From assembly GCA_017620205.1 (NCBI GenBank), contig JAFZQX010000028.1, forward strand, positions 1 to 44,733: DNA of 44,733 nucleotides, given 5' to 3'. Position numbers and translations under genes: made by a program. Below the pieces are notes generated by a model. It was given only the letters and a program-made list of their open reading frames with translations. It did no database searches and was not told where the DNA came from. This DNA is from Clostridia bacterium. Its GTDB lineage: Bacteria > Bacillota > Clostridia > UMGS1883 > UMGS1540. Below, piece after piece: positions 35,395 to 43,065 of the stretch; position 1 is the first letter of the stretch, and each line of letters begins with the position of its first letter.

Positions 35395-37083
35395 CTATTG
35401 AGACAGAGCGTCACCTTTGCTGAGCTCAACGTGTCTTTTTATTTTCTTGGTTGTTGTTTTTGCAAATTCATCACGGCGGATAATAACACGGCTTATGCGT
35501 TTAAAGTGCTGCATGTTGTGATTTACCTTTTCAACTTCTTCTTCGATAAGCGACTGAATCTCCGAAGACTCCGGCTGCTTGCCGAGAAGCTTTTCTAATT
35601 CCGTCATATCGGGAAGAACCTGAACGGCTATTATCATATCATTGTCTTCCGTATCTATGCCGTAAACCATGCATTCGGAAACGAGAGGACTTCTTGAAAG
35701 ATAAGTTTCAAGCTCTTCGGGGAAGATATTCTTGCCGTTTTTGGTAACTATAACATTTTTCTGTCTGCCTGTAATATGTAAAAATCCGTCGTCATCTAAA
35801 AATCCCAAATCGCCCGTTTTGAAAACACCGTTTTCAAGCACGGCACGGGTTGCAGGCTCATTTTTATAGTATCCGAGCATTACGTTGTCGCCCGAGACTA
35901 CTATTTCGCCGACACCGTCTTCTGAAGGACTGTCTATAGAGACCTTAACTCCGGGCATCGGAAGGCCTGCCGCGTCATCTTTATACTGATTAAAGCGGTT
36001 TACCGTACATATAGGAGAGCACTCCGTAAGCCCGTAGCCCTGAATGAGCACAATTCCCAAATCGCGCAGACCTTTGGCGATTTCGGGGTCGATAGCAGCG
36101 GCGCCTGAAACAACTCTCGTGAGCTTTCCGCCGAGACTCTCGTGAACATCGGAAAACAGCTTTTTGCGTACATCTATATGCAGCTTTAAGAGGAAATTGC
36201 TGAGTTTTATACCTTTTTTAAGATCTGCTTCCTTGCCCTTCTTTTTAGCCGACTGCCATATACGCTTATACATGTTTTCGGCAAGAAGCGGAACGCAGAG
36301 CATAATGGTAGCATGGCATTCCTGAAGGTTTTTTGAAATATGGCGAAGACCTTCGCAGAAAGCCACCGTGCATCCGCGGTATACCGGCGCTAAAAAGCCG
36401 CATGTACATTCGTATGTATGGTGCAGGGGCAAAACGGAAAGCAGAGTGTCGTTTTCGTCAACATAAACCATTTGGCACATGCCCATAACGTTGGAAACAA
36501 TATTTTTCTGGGAAAGCATAACGGCTTTCGAAGATGTTGTGGTACCCGATGTAAAGAGCAAAATGCTCAAAACGTCAGGATCGGGTTTAATATCCATAAA
36601 AGACGTATCGCCTTTTTCTATGAGTTCGCGGCCTTCTTTGATAAGAGCAGGAATATCTGTTTCCATGTTAAACTTGTGTTTGATTTCAGAGGCTTCCGCA
36701 ATTGCCGCGCTTTTGGGGGAATAAACTATAGCTTCAAGTTCTGCGAGCTCTATAAGCGGCGCGATCTCGTCCGCGGGCATTTCGCGATCCAGCGGCACTA
36801 TAACGCCTGCGCCGCAAACAACCGTCATATAGGTTAAAACCCATTCGTAGCGGCTTTCACCGATAACGGCAATGCGCTTATCTTTAAGGCCCATGTTGAC
36901 TAAAGCCGTTCCGAGCGCCATGCAGTCATCATAATACTGATTAAAAGTAATAGGCATGTACTGACCGGCAACCTTCGTCAAAAACGCCGTGCTGTCCGGA
37001 AACTCTTTTTTCGAGTTTTCCAATATATCTTTTATTGTATATATCTTTTTCACATCGTACAGAGGTTTTTTATAAGGTTTCAT
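35395..37083 (-). CDS. AMP-forming long-chain acyl-CoA synthetase-like protein
   Basis: A 562-residue ANL-superfamily adenylating enzyme. The phosphate loop is LLFTSGTTTSSKAVMLS near 185. The A5 motif is QGYGLTECSPI, the A7/A8 region reads TGDLGFLDDDGFLHITGR, and the A10 lysine lies in AKTTTKKIKRH near the C-terminus. Fatty acids are the likely substrates, activated to acyl-AMP and then acyl-CoA. The ATG at 37083 has TGGGGGT about 5 nt upstream; an earlier in-frame ATG at 37095 overlaps that site. Confidence 0.9.
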   Translation of the reverse strand: MKPYKKPLYDVKKIYTIKDILENSKKEFPDSTAFLTKVAGQYMPITFNQYYDDCMALGTALVNMGLKDKRIAVIGESRYEWVLTYMTVVCGAGVIVPLDREMPADEIAPLIELAELEAIVYSPKSAAIAEASEIKHKFNMETDIPALIKEGRELIEKGDTSFMDIKPDPDVLSILLFTSGTTTSSKAVMLSQKNIVSNVMGMCQMVYVDENDTLLSVLPLHHTYECTCGFLAPVYRGCTVAFCEGLRHISKNLQECHATIMLCVPLLAENMYKRIWQSAKKKGKEADLKKGIKLSNFLLKLHIDVRKKLFSDVHESLGGKLTRVVSGAAAIDPEIAKGLRDLGIVLIQGYGLTECSPICTVNRFNQYKDDAAGLPMPGVKVSIDSPSEDGVGEIVVSGDNVMLGYYKNEPATRAVLENGVFKTGDLGFLDDDGFLHITGRQKNVIVTKNGKNIFPEELETYLSRSPLVSECMVYGIDTEDNDMIIAVQVLPDMTELEKLLGKQPESSEIQSLIEEEVEKVNHNMQHFKRISRVIIRRDEFAKTTTKKIKRHVELSKGDALSQ

Positions 37084-37113
37084 ATAGACCCCCATTATGG
37101 TTTTTATTAATTA

Positions 37114-37142
37114 ATTATAACATCTTTTTCGGATAAAGTCAA
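37114..37142 (-). promoter_or_regulatory. SigA promoter of the acyl-CoA synthetase operon
   Basis: On the minus strand TTGACT (37137-37142), a 17-nt spacer and TATAAT (37114-37119), about 31 nt before the start codon. Confidence 0.8.
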
Positions 37143-37231
37143 ATTTTATTGATTGCCTTTCGGCACGCATTTTTGGCGAAACGTGTAACAATTGCGCGAA
37201 ACGGGGAATATAATGGCATGGGGTGAAGACT

Positions 37232-37444
37232 ATGATAGTACTGTTTCGAAGCGTTACGTCATCGCTTCGTGTCAAGAAAATTCTTGAGCAGAGAGGCATA
37301 AAATCTAAAAGCGTTCAGACAACGAAAAATCCGGGTATACCGTCATGCGGACACGCGCTTAAAATAGACGAAGAGTACTTGGATGATGTGCGTGCGGCGG
37401 CGGAAGGAGCAGGCGTTTATATAAAGGGTGTATACCGTGAATAG
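37232..37444 (+). CDS. DUF3343 / putative Se-S carrier-like small protein
   Basis: A 70-residue protein beginning MIVLFRSVTSSLRVKKILEQ, with the characteristic KNPGIPSCGHALKI and a single Cys in PSCG. As I recall, DUF3343 is described as a putative selenium/sulfur carrier and is often found beside class V aminotransferases, as here. The single Cys could hold persulfide or perselenide delivered by the next gene's product. The ATG at 37232 has GGGGTGA 5 nt upstream. It overlaps the following gene by 8 bp. A TATAAT lies at about 37208, with no clear -35. Confidence 0.85.
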   Translation: MIVLFRSVTSSLRVKKILEQRGIKSKSVQTTKNPGIPSCGHALKIDEEYLDDVRAAAEGAGVYIKGVYRE

Positions 37445-38582
37445 AACAATATACCTTGACAACGCCGCAACGTCATATCCAAAGCCATTGGCGGTTTTAA
37501 AGGAAGCGGAGAGGTGCCTTAGATACTATTGTGTAAACACGGGCAGAAGCAGTCATAAAAAGAGCAGATACGCAAACGAAACCGTTTTTGCCGCAAGAGA
37601 GGCCACGGCGGATTTTTTCGGCATTGACAATCCCGAACGTATTGCCTTTACGCAGAATACAACCGCGGCTTTAAACCAAGGACTTTACGGCGCGCTTCGC
37701 GCGGGCGATAAGCTCGTTATCTCGTCAATGGAGCATAACAGTATACTAAGACCTGCGGAAAATCTCCGCAGGCAAGGCGTGGACGTGAGAATCGTCAAAG
37801 CGGATAAAAACGGAGAGGTTTCTTTTAAGGAGATAGAGCCACATCTGGGGGGCGAAACCAAAATGGTCGCGCTTATACATGCGTCAAACGTGACGGGCAG
37901 GGTAAACGATATAGAAGCAATAGGCATGGAACTGAAAAAAAGAAACATTCTGTTTCTCGTTGACGCGGCACAGTCCGCGGGGTGCGTCCCCATAGACGTT
38001 AAAAAGCAGAATATAGATATTTTGTGCTTTCCCGGGCATAAAGGCCTTTTGGGACCTCCCGGTACGGGAGGTATATATGTTGCGGACGGCATAAATCCTG
38101 CGCCGCTTATGCAGGGCGGCACGGGCAGCCTTAGCGAAAGCCTTATTCAGCCTTCTGAAATGCCCGATCTTTTGGAAAGTGGAACTCCTAACGTTTTGGG
38201 TATAGCGTGTCTTTCAAAAAGCATAAAATATGTTAAAAATCGCTTTGCGGAAATCTCGGAGCGCGAAAAGTATTTATCCGGCCGACTTTGCGACAGCCTT
38301 AAGAATATAAAAGGAATAGAAGTACTCGGCAGAAACGGCGGTAAAAACACTGGTATTGTATGTGTAAAGCTTGAAGGAATTGCGCCCGCCGCCGCAGCTT
38401 TTTATCTTGATCGCGATTTCGGTATTGCGACAAGGGCGGGTTTTCACTGCGCGTATTTAGCCGCAAAAACGCTTGGCGTGGAAAAGGAGGGTTCGCTCCG
38501 CTTTTCCGTTGGACCTTTTAATACAAAAGACGATATTGACATCGCCTCTTTTGCCATGAAGAAAATTATGACAAAATACTGA
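37437..38582 (+). CDS. Cysteine desulfurase family protein (class V aminotransferase)
   Basis: A 381-residue PLP enzyme of the SufS/CsdB-like type. IYLDNAATSYPKP opens the fold. FLVDAAQSAGCVPID carries the PLP-contacting Asp, GHKGLLGPPGTGG carries the PLP Lys, and the catalytic Cys is in ATRAGFHCAYLAA near 338. It removes S (or Se) from cysteine (or selenocysteine) onto an acceptor, likely the DUF3343 protein encoded just upstream. The start is taken as GTG at 37437, preceded by AAAGGGTG. An upstream GTG at 37428 lies within that site. Confidence 0.9.
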   Translation: MNRTIYLDNAATSYPKPLAVLKEAERCLRYYCVNTGRSSHKKSRYANETVFAAREATADFFGIDNPERIAFTQNTTAALNQGLYGALRAGDKLVISSMEHNSILRPAENLRRQGVDVRIVKADKNGEVSFKEIEPHLGGETKMVALIHASNVTGRVNDIEAIGMELKKRNILFLVDAAQSAGCVPIDVKKQNIDILCFPGHKGLLGPPGTGGIYVADGINPAPLMQGGTGSLSESLIQPSEMPDLLESGTPNVLGIACLSKSIKYVKNRFAEISEREKYLSGRLCDSLKNIKGIEVLGRNGGKNTGIVCVKLEGIAPAAAAFYLDRDFGIATRAGFHCAYLAAKTLGVEKEGSLRFSVGPFNTKDDIDIASFAMKKIMTKY

Positions 38583-38636
38583 TTATTGGGTTTAATAAAG
38601 AAAAACACTTCATATATTAAATTGGGGTGTTTTTTT

Positions 38637-38882
38637 ATGCAGAAAATTTCGGATTTCAGACAAAAGGAAGTGGTTAATATTTCCAGCGGTGCGCGGCTCG
38701 GTTTTGTGACAGACGCCGTTATAGACGAGGCAAACGGCTACGTAAAAGCGCTTATAGTGCCGCAAAGAGGTAAAAAGCTCGGCGTTTTCGGAAAAGAAAG
38801 CGAATACGAAATACTGTGGGAAAACATAAGAAAAATAGGGGAGGATATAGTACTTGTTGAGGGCGTCAGAGAAGTGGAATAA
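38637..38882 (+). CDS. YlmC/YmxH family PRC-barrel protein
   Basis: An 81-residue PRC-barrel protein: QKISDFRQKEVVNISSGARL, LGFVTDAVIDEANGYVKALI, and YEILWENIRKIGEDIVLVE. Family members are common in spore-formers and linked to sporulation in Bacillus; the molecular role is unclear. The ATG at 38637 follows GGGGTG and seven T. The 16 bases ending in this ATG are identical to those ending in the sirtuin ATG. It lies 54 bp after the cysteine desulfurase gene. Confidence 0.9.
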   Translation: MQKISDFRQKEVVNISSGARLGFVTDAVIDEANGYVKALIVPQRGKKLGVFGKESEYEILWENIRKIGEDIVLVEGVREVE

Positions 38883-38991
38883 AAGTTTTTTTATTTTCTA
38901 ATCTTATTTTAATTTTGAAACAGTATAATGAACCCGTACAAAGCAAAAGCAAGTGCAATTAGTTTTTTTCATTAATATCTCCTTCCAAACC

Positions 38992-39024
38992 AAAACAGGC
39001 TGCGGCAATTCCGCAGCCTGTTTT
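38992..39024. terminator. strong hairpin with flanking A/T runs
   Basis: AAAACAGGCTGCGG pairs with CCGCAGCCTGTTTT (14 bp, loop CAATT). It lies about 110 bp after ylmC and may end that transcript. The 38883-38991 stretch is AT-rich and shows no gene. Confidence 0.8.
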
Positions 39025-39096
39025 GTTTAGTAGCTTTTGTTAAATACATCATCCGGCTTGATTATGAGTAAATAGTTCGGATAAGTTTTTGTCAAT

Positions 39097-39573
39097 ATGT
39101 TATTGGGCGATATTGACAAGAATGTGCTTGTTATGCATTATTCAGGTAGAAAATACTTTTTGAAACTACCATATAAGATAATTCAAACAGATATTGTTTT
39201 TAAAGATGAAGTAATGGAATTATATCAGGGTTCGGGATTTATTAAGGTGAAAAATAAGGAAAAAACAACAATAAAATACAGTGATATACAAAATGTCGAT
39301 GTTAAACGGTCATTGAGTTTGCCAAGTATCATTACAACGCTCCTGGTTTTCATTTTATTCATTATGACACAAAATCTTGAAGCAGTTTTGGGTGTTGTGC
39401 TTGTAGTTGCGACAATACTGTTCCTGGGCTCGAATGGAGTAACCAGAATATATTATGGCGGTCTTCTTTCTTATTATATTTTAACGGATTTCAAATCAGA
39501 AGGGTTAGAGGCAAAAAAAGCAATAGATATGGCCATGGCGCAATACGAGGGTGAGCCGATTGATGGAGAATAG
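39097..39573 (+). CDS. Small membrane protein, PH-like N-terminal domain possible
   Basis: A 158-residue protein. Residues 1-72 look like a beta-rich domain (GRKYFLKLPYKIIQTDIVF, GFIKVKNKEKTTIKYSDIQN). Two membrane helices follow (LPSIITTLLVFILFIMT and AVLGVVLVVATILFLG), then a soluble tail. The arrangement resembles small bacterial PH-domain membrane proteins; I do not recognise an exact family. No good ribosome binding site precedes the ATG at 39097, and the DNA is more AT-rich than the neighbours, so it may be foreign or poorly expressed. Confidence 0.6.
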   Translation: MLLGDIDKNVLVMHYSGRKYFLKLPYKIIQTDIVFKDEVMELYQGSGFIKVKNKEKTTIKYSDIQNVDVKRSLSLPSIITTLLVFILFIMTQNLEAVLGVVLVVATILFLGSNGVTRIYYGGLLSYYILTDFKSEGLEAKKAIDMAMAQYEGEPIDGE

Positions 39574-39631
39574 GATTGTTTAAATACACTTTTGGTTTTA
39601 GTGAAGAGTGAATAGGTAACAGTGAATAAGT

Positions 39632-39666
39632 AAAAAACGCTGATGTTTTAAACATCAGCGTTTTTT
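39632..39666. terminator. bidirectional terminator beside a tRNA-Ser 3'-end copy
   Basis: AAAAAACGCTGATGTTT pairs with AAACATCAGCGTTTTTT (17 bp, minimal loop). It lies downstream of both the 39097 gene and lysR, and directly abuts the tRNA-Ser 3'-end fragment. Confidence 0.85.
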
Positions 39667-39680
39667 GGCGGAGAAAGAGA
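39666..39680 (-). repeat. tRNA-Ser 3'-end fragment (left boundary of a 4.65-kb block)
   Basis: The 15 bases TGGCGGAGAAAGAGA are identical to 44320-44334, the last 15 bases of tRNA-Ser(GCT) including CCA. No remaining tRNA parts are present at this site. As at the functional gene, a hairpin lies immediately to the left. The two copies bracket the lysR/redox operon. Confidence 0.8.
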
Positions 39681-39786
39681 TCTGCCATCCTTATGCACAA
39701 TATTGCTAAAACCCGTATGACAACTGAACTTTGCGAGAAGTATACCGTTAAATTTGCAATGGGGCAACCGTGTTCCGGGAGTATAA

Positions 39787-40653
39787 TCATTCCAAAAATT
39801 CATCGAGCAGCCGCTGTGCAATCGGCGTAAAGACCTGATATTTTTTCCAAATCAAATACATTTTATTTTCCAGCTTCGGCTCAAGAGGGCGAAAAACGAG
39901 CCCGTTTTCTATGCTCGGCTGAATTATGTGTTCAAACGTAAGCATAAGTCCCAAGCCTTCTTTAACGAAAACACTGCCGTTATAGGCGAGATTCGTACTG
40001 CCTGTAAACCTTAGTTTGTCAACCTTTTTACCGCACCAGCGTGGAATATCAACTTCTATCGACTGTTCCGAACAAATAAGTTCTTCTCCGTATAGATCTT
40101 CTGCATGAATTGTTTTGTTTTTTGCTAACGGGTGTTCCTTTGGCATTAAAACACCCCATGTATCGGCACCGGGCAACTCAAGATATTGGTAGCGGTCAAG
40201 ATTTGGCATTTCAACAACAACACCAAAATCAAGAAGCCCTCGGTCTAACCGGTCAAGCACTACGGTTCTGTCGCCGCTTATGATGTGATAACGAAACAGC
40301 GGATAGCGGGTTTTGAAATTTTTGATTTTTCGTGCTACAGAAGAAATGAGATACGATTCTGCACAGCCGAGATAAACATCTCCGCCCTGCAAGTCGTCAA
40401 TCGCCTTGAATTCATCAGTGGTTTTATCTACCATATCCAAAATATCTTCGGCACGCCTTCTTAGCAGTATTCCCTCGTCAGTAAGCGAAACACTGCGGCT
40501 GCCTCTGCGGAACAGCTTTTTGCCGAGTTCAGCTTCAAGCTCTTTCATTTGTTTGGAAAGAGCAGACTGTGAAACATGAAGCACCTCCGCCGCCGCAGTC
40601 ATACTGCCTTCTCTTGCGATTTCAATAAAGTATCTTAAAACTCTTATTTCCAT
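39787..40653 (-). CDS. LysR-family transcriptional regulator
   Basis: A 288-residue LysR regulator. The winged helix-turn-helix spans residues 1-60 (LRYFIEIAREGSMTAAAEVL, VSQSALSKQMKELEAELGKK). The effector-binding domain follows from about 90 (GDVYLGCAESYLISSVARKI). Its gene diverges from the hydrolase/flavodoxin operon across 146 bp that hold a perfect dyad, the classic layout of a LysR activator controlling its neighbour. The effector is unknown. It has its own consensus promoter and CAGGAGTG ribosome site. Confidence 0.93.
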   Translation of the reverse strand: MEIRVLRYFIEIAREGSMTAAAEVLHVSQSALSKQMKELEAELGKKLFRRGSRSVSLTDEGILLRRRAEDILDMVDKTTDEFKAIDDLQGGDVYLGCAESYLISSVARKIKNFKTRYPLFRYHIISGDRTVVLDRLDRGLLDFGVVVEMPNLDRYQYLELPGADTWGVLMPKEHPLAKNKTIHAEDLYGEELICSEQSIEVDIPRWCGKKVDKLRFTGSTNLAYNGSVFVKEGLGLMLTFEHIIQPSIENGLVFRPLEPKLENKMYLIWKKYQVFTPIAQRLLDEFLE

Positions 40654-40677
40654 AAATCAACACTCCTGTCTGAATCC

Positions 40678-40706
40678 ATTATAATACAATATGATATTCC
40701 TGTCAA
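40678..40706 (-). promoter_or_regulatory. consensus SigA promoter of lysR
   Basis: On the minus strand TTGACA (40701-40706), exactly 17 nt, TATAAT (40678-40683). Inverted ATATGA (40689-40694) and TCATAT (40707-40712) bracket the -35, a possible autoregulation site. Confidence 0.85.
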
Positions 40707-40731
40707 TCATATCACGATATAAAATATAAAT

Positions 40732-40749
40732 ATTTGTAATTTCACAAAT
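40732..40749. promoter_or_regulatory. candidate LysR operator
   Basis: The dyad ATTTGT-N6-ACAAAT fits the LysR T-N11-A rule. It overlaps the -35 of the divergent operon promoter. Confidence 0.6.
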
Positions 40750-40762
40750 CCTGTGTTATGCT
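40734..40762 (+). promoter_or_regulatory. weak promoter of the hydrolase/flavodoxin operon
   Basis: TTGTAA (40734-40739), a 17-nt spacer and TATGCT (40757-40762). It is weaker than the lysR promoter, as expected for an activator-dependent promoter. Confidence 0.55.
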
Positions 40763-40799
40763 TTACTTGTAAAATCAAACGAAGGGATTGAGAAAGCCA

Positions 40800-41033
40800 A
40801 TGCCAAGTGCGTTAGACAAAAAAGCATTGTTTCTGCAAAATCTGAAAGACGCAGGCTGCAGTACGGAGTTAACGGAAGAATGTTTATTGTGTTACAATGA
40901 CGGTAATTACGAAAAAATGTTATGTGAGCTTTCCGCATACCGCAGAACGGTATTGCTTGAAACAAGAAAAAAACAAAAGCAAATCGATTGTCTGGATTTT
41001 TTAACAAACAAAATCAAAAAGAACGAGTATTAA
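40800..41033 (+). CDS. Small conserved-looking protein, first gene of the LysR-linked operon
   Basis: A 77-residue, highly charged helical protein (MPSALDKKALFLQNLKDAGC, CLLCYNDGNYEKMLCELSAY) ending in KKQKQIDCLDFLTNKIKKNE. I recall similar small proteins in Firmicutes with the pattern KALFxxNLxDAGC and QKQIDCLDYL beside oxidoreductase genes, but no function. The four cysteines might bind metal or sense redox state; that is a guess. The ATG at 40800 is chosen over a TTG at 40788. The ribosome site is weak for both. The next gene starts 13 bp later. Confidence 0.7.
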   Translation: MPSALDKKALFLQNLKDAGCSTELTEECLLCYNDGNYEKMLCELSAYRRTVLLETRKKQKQIDCLDFLTNKIKKNEY

Positions 41034-41046
41034 AGGAGGTCATCCT

Positions 41047-42033
41047 ATGACAAAACCCTATTTAACAAATGAATGGGATAAAACTTTCACGAAAAGCGAA
41101 AAGGTTGAACACAAAAAGGTAACATTTCATAACCGTTACGGCATAACGCTTGCCGCCGATATGTATATTCCAAAAGACGCAAAAGGTAAACTTGCGGCAA
41201 TAGCGGTAAGCGGTCCTTTCGGAGCAGTAAAGGAGCAGTGTTCGGGACTCTATGCGCAGGAAATGGCGGAAAGAGGATTTTTAACGATTGCTTTTGACCC
41301 GTCTTTTACAGGCGAAAGCGGAGGCGAGCCGCGCTATATGGCGTCACCCGATATCAACACAGAGGACTTTCAGGCGGCGGTGGATTTCCTGTCTGTTCAG
41401 GATAATGTTGATCCTGAAAAAATAGGCGTTATCGGGATTTGCGGCTGGGGCGGTATGGCACTCAATGCAGCGGCGCTCGATATAAGGATAAAAGCGACGG
41501 TTGCTTCAACCATGTATGACATGACGAGGGTAAACGCCAACGGTTATTTTGATTCAGAGGATTCGGAAGAAAAGCGTTATGAAAATAAAGCGGCATTAAA
41601 CGCACAGAGAACAGAGAATTACCGGAACGGGAGCTATAACAGAGCAGGCGGATGTCTGCCGCTTCCGGTTCCAGAAGACGCGCCGTTTTTTGTAAAAGAT
41701 TACAGCGAATACTATAAAGGTCGAGCATATCATAAACGCTCGTTAAATTCAAATGACGGCTGGAATGTTATAGGTTGTATGTCCTTTATGAATCAACCGA
41801 TTTTGAAATACTCGAATGAGATACGAAGCGCTGTTTTGATGATACATGGCGAAAAGGCACATTCCTGCTATTTCAGCCGAGACGCCTATGAAAACATGGT
41901 AAAGGACAGCAAATTTGCAGACAACAAAGAACTGATGATCATTCCCGGTGCTGTCCATACAGATTTGTACGATAATGTGAATATCATTCCGTTTGATAAA
42001 ATGGAACAATTTTTCAAAGAAAACTTAAAGTGA
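41047..42033 (+). CDS. Alpha/beta hydrolase with Cys nucleophile (dienelactone hydrolase-like)
   Basis: A 328-residue alpha/beta hydrolase. The core includes FHNRYGITLAADMYIPKD and AIAVSGPFGAVKEQ. FDPSFTGESGGEPRY follows, and the nucleophile elbow GVIGICGWGGMALNA carries Cys where Ser is usual. The catalytic His is in IPGAVHTDLYD near the C-terminus. Cys-type elbows occur in dienelactone hydrolases. A likely role is hydrolysis of an ester or lactone, cytoplasmic with no signal peptide. Strong AAAGGAGG 9 nt before the ATG. Confidence 0.87.
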   Translation: MTKPYLTNEWDKTFTKSEKVEHKKVTFHNRYGITLAADMYIPKDAKGKLAAIAVSGPFGAVKEQCSGLYAQEMAERGFLTIAFDPSFTGESGGEPRYMASPDINTEDFQAAVDFLSVQDNVDPEKIGVIGICGWGGMALNAAALDIRIKATVASTMYDMTRVNANGYFDSEDSEEKRYENKAALNAQRTENYRNGSYNRAGGCLPLPVPEDAPFFVKDYSEYYKGRAYHKRSLNSNDGWNVIGCMSFMNQPILKYSNEIRSAVLMIHGEKAHSCYFSRDAYENMVKDSKFADNKELMIIPGAVHTDLYDNVNIIPFDKMEQFFKENLK

Positions 42034-42043
42034 GGGTAAAGCT

Positions 42044-42583
42044 ATGAGCAAAGTGTTGATTATTTCCACAAGTCTGCGAGGCGGAAGCAACTCCGAATTT
42101 CTCGCAAGAGAATGTGAAAAAGGTGTAAAGGAAGCAGGAAACGAAGGTGAATTTATCAGCTTAAAACAAAAAGAAATAAAGTATTGTATTGGCTGTCTTT
42201 CCTGCCAGAAAACCGGAAAGTGCGTTATAAAAGACGATGTGCCAGAAATTATGGAAAAGGTAAAAAATGCAGATATTATTGTCTTTGCAACTCCGATATA
42301 CTATTATGAAATGAGCGGACAAATGAAAACGCTTCTTGACAGGCTGAATCCGCTTTATCCTACCGATTATAAATTCAGAAAAGTATATATGCTTGCAACG
42401 GCGGCAGAGGACGGGGATTTTGTTTTTGAAAAGGCATATTCGGGACTTGGCGGCTGGGTTGACTGTTTTGAAAAAGCAGAGCTTTGCGGTCTTGTAACAG
42501 GCGGCGAGATCGATGATCCCAATGACGCCCAAAATCATACGGATGCGGTCGAGCGTGCGTATGAAATGGGTAAAAACTTATAA
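42044..42583 (+). CDS. NADPH-dependent FMN reductase / flavodoxin-like protein
   Basis: A 179-residue flavodoxin-fold protein. The FMN phosphate loop is ISTSLRGGSNSEFLA. A compact Cys cluster, YCIGCLSCQKTGKCVIKDD, lies at about 47-65, as in iron-sulfur flavoproteins and related reductases. IVFATPIYYYEMSGQMKTLLDR is the typical FMN-binding second motif. It probably moves electrons from NAD(P)H or an Fe-S donor to a small acceptor such as a quinone or flavin. It is 10 bp after the hydrolase gene. Confidence 0.9.
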   Translation: MSKVLIISTSLRGGSNSEFLARECEKGVKEAGNEGEFISLKQKEIKYCIGCLSCQKTGKCVIKDDVPEIMEKVKNADIIVFATPIYYYEMSGQMKTLLDRLNPLYPTDYKFRKVYMLATAAEDGDFVFEKAYSGLGGWVDCFEKAELCGLVTGGEIDDPNDAQNHTDAVERAYEMGKNL

Positions 42584-42599
42584 AAGCGGAGGACATAAA

Positions 42600-43055
42600 A
42601 TGAGAATTAAAAGAACATTGGCATTGCTGACAGCCGTTATTATGCTCGCTGTTTTCCCGTCAGGCTGTTCGGCACAAAGTGGCGGTAATACAGCAATTTT
42701 AAAGATTGGAAGTACCGTCATATCCATTAACGGTACGGAAAGTGAGCTTGATACGGCTCCGATCATTCAAAATGGCAGGACGCTTTTACCCCTTCGTGCT
42801 GTTGTGGAAGGACTCGGCGGCAGCGTGGCTTGGGAAGCTGAAACAAAGACTGCCGTTTTTGCAAAGGGCGACAAAGTGATTTTTATGACTATCGGCAGTA
42901 ATACCGCATTCGTAAACACAATCGAATATACAATGGATACAGAGCCGATCATCATTGACGGAAGAACAATGCTTCCGATACGGTTTGTAGCCGAAAATCT
43001 CGGATTTAAGGTTGAATGGGACGAAAGCACTCAAACAATTACCGTTACGGAATAG
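42600..43055 (+). CDS. Secreted or lipid-anchored copper amine oxidase N-terminal-domain protein
   Basis: A 151-residue protein. The N-terminal signal ends at FPSGC, a loose lipobox, so it may be a lipoprotein. The mature part is one copper-amine-oxidase-N-like domain: APIIQNGRTLLPLRAVVEGL with a second half TEPIIIDGRTMLPIRFVAEN and VEWDESTQTITV. Despite the name, the domain has no oxidase active site; in Firmicutes it is a common extracellular module thought to bind cell wall or partners. The ATG at 42600 follows GCGGAGG. It is 10 bp before the flavodoxin fusion. Confidence 0.85.
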   Translation: MRIKRTLALLTAVIMLAVFPSGCSAQSGGNTAILKIGSTVISINGTESELDTAPIIQNGRTLLPLRAVVEGLGGSVAWEAETKTAVFAKGDKVIFMTIGSNTAFVNTIEYTMDTEPIIIDGRTMLPIRFVAENLGFKVEWDESTQTITVTE

Positions 43056-43065
43056 GAGGAAAAAT

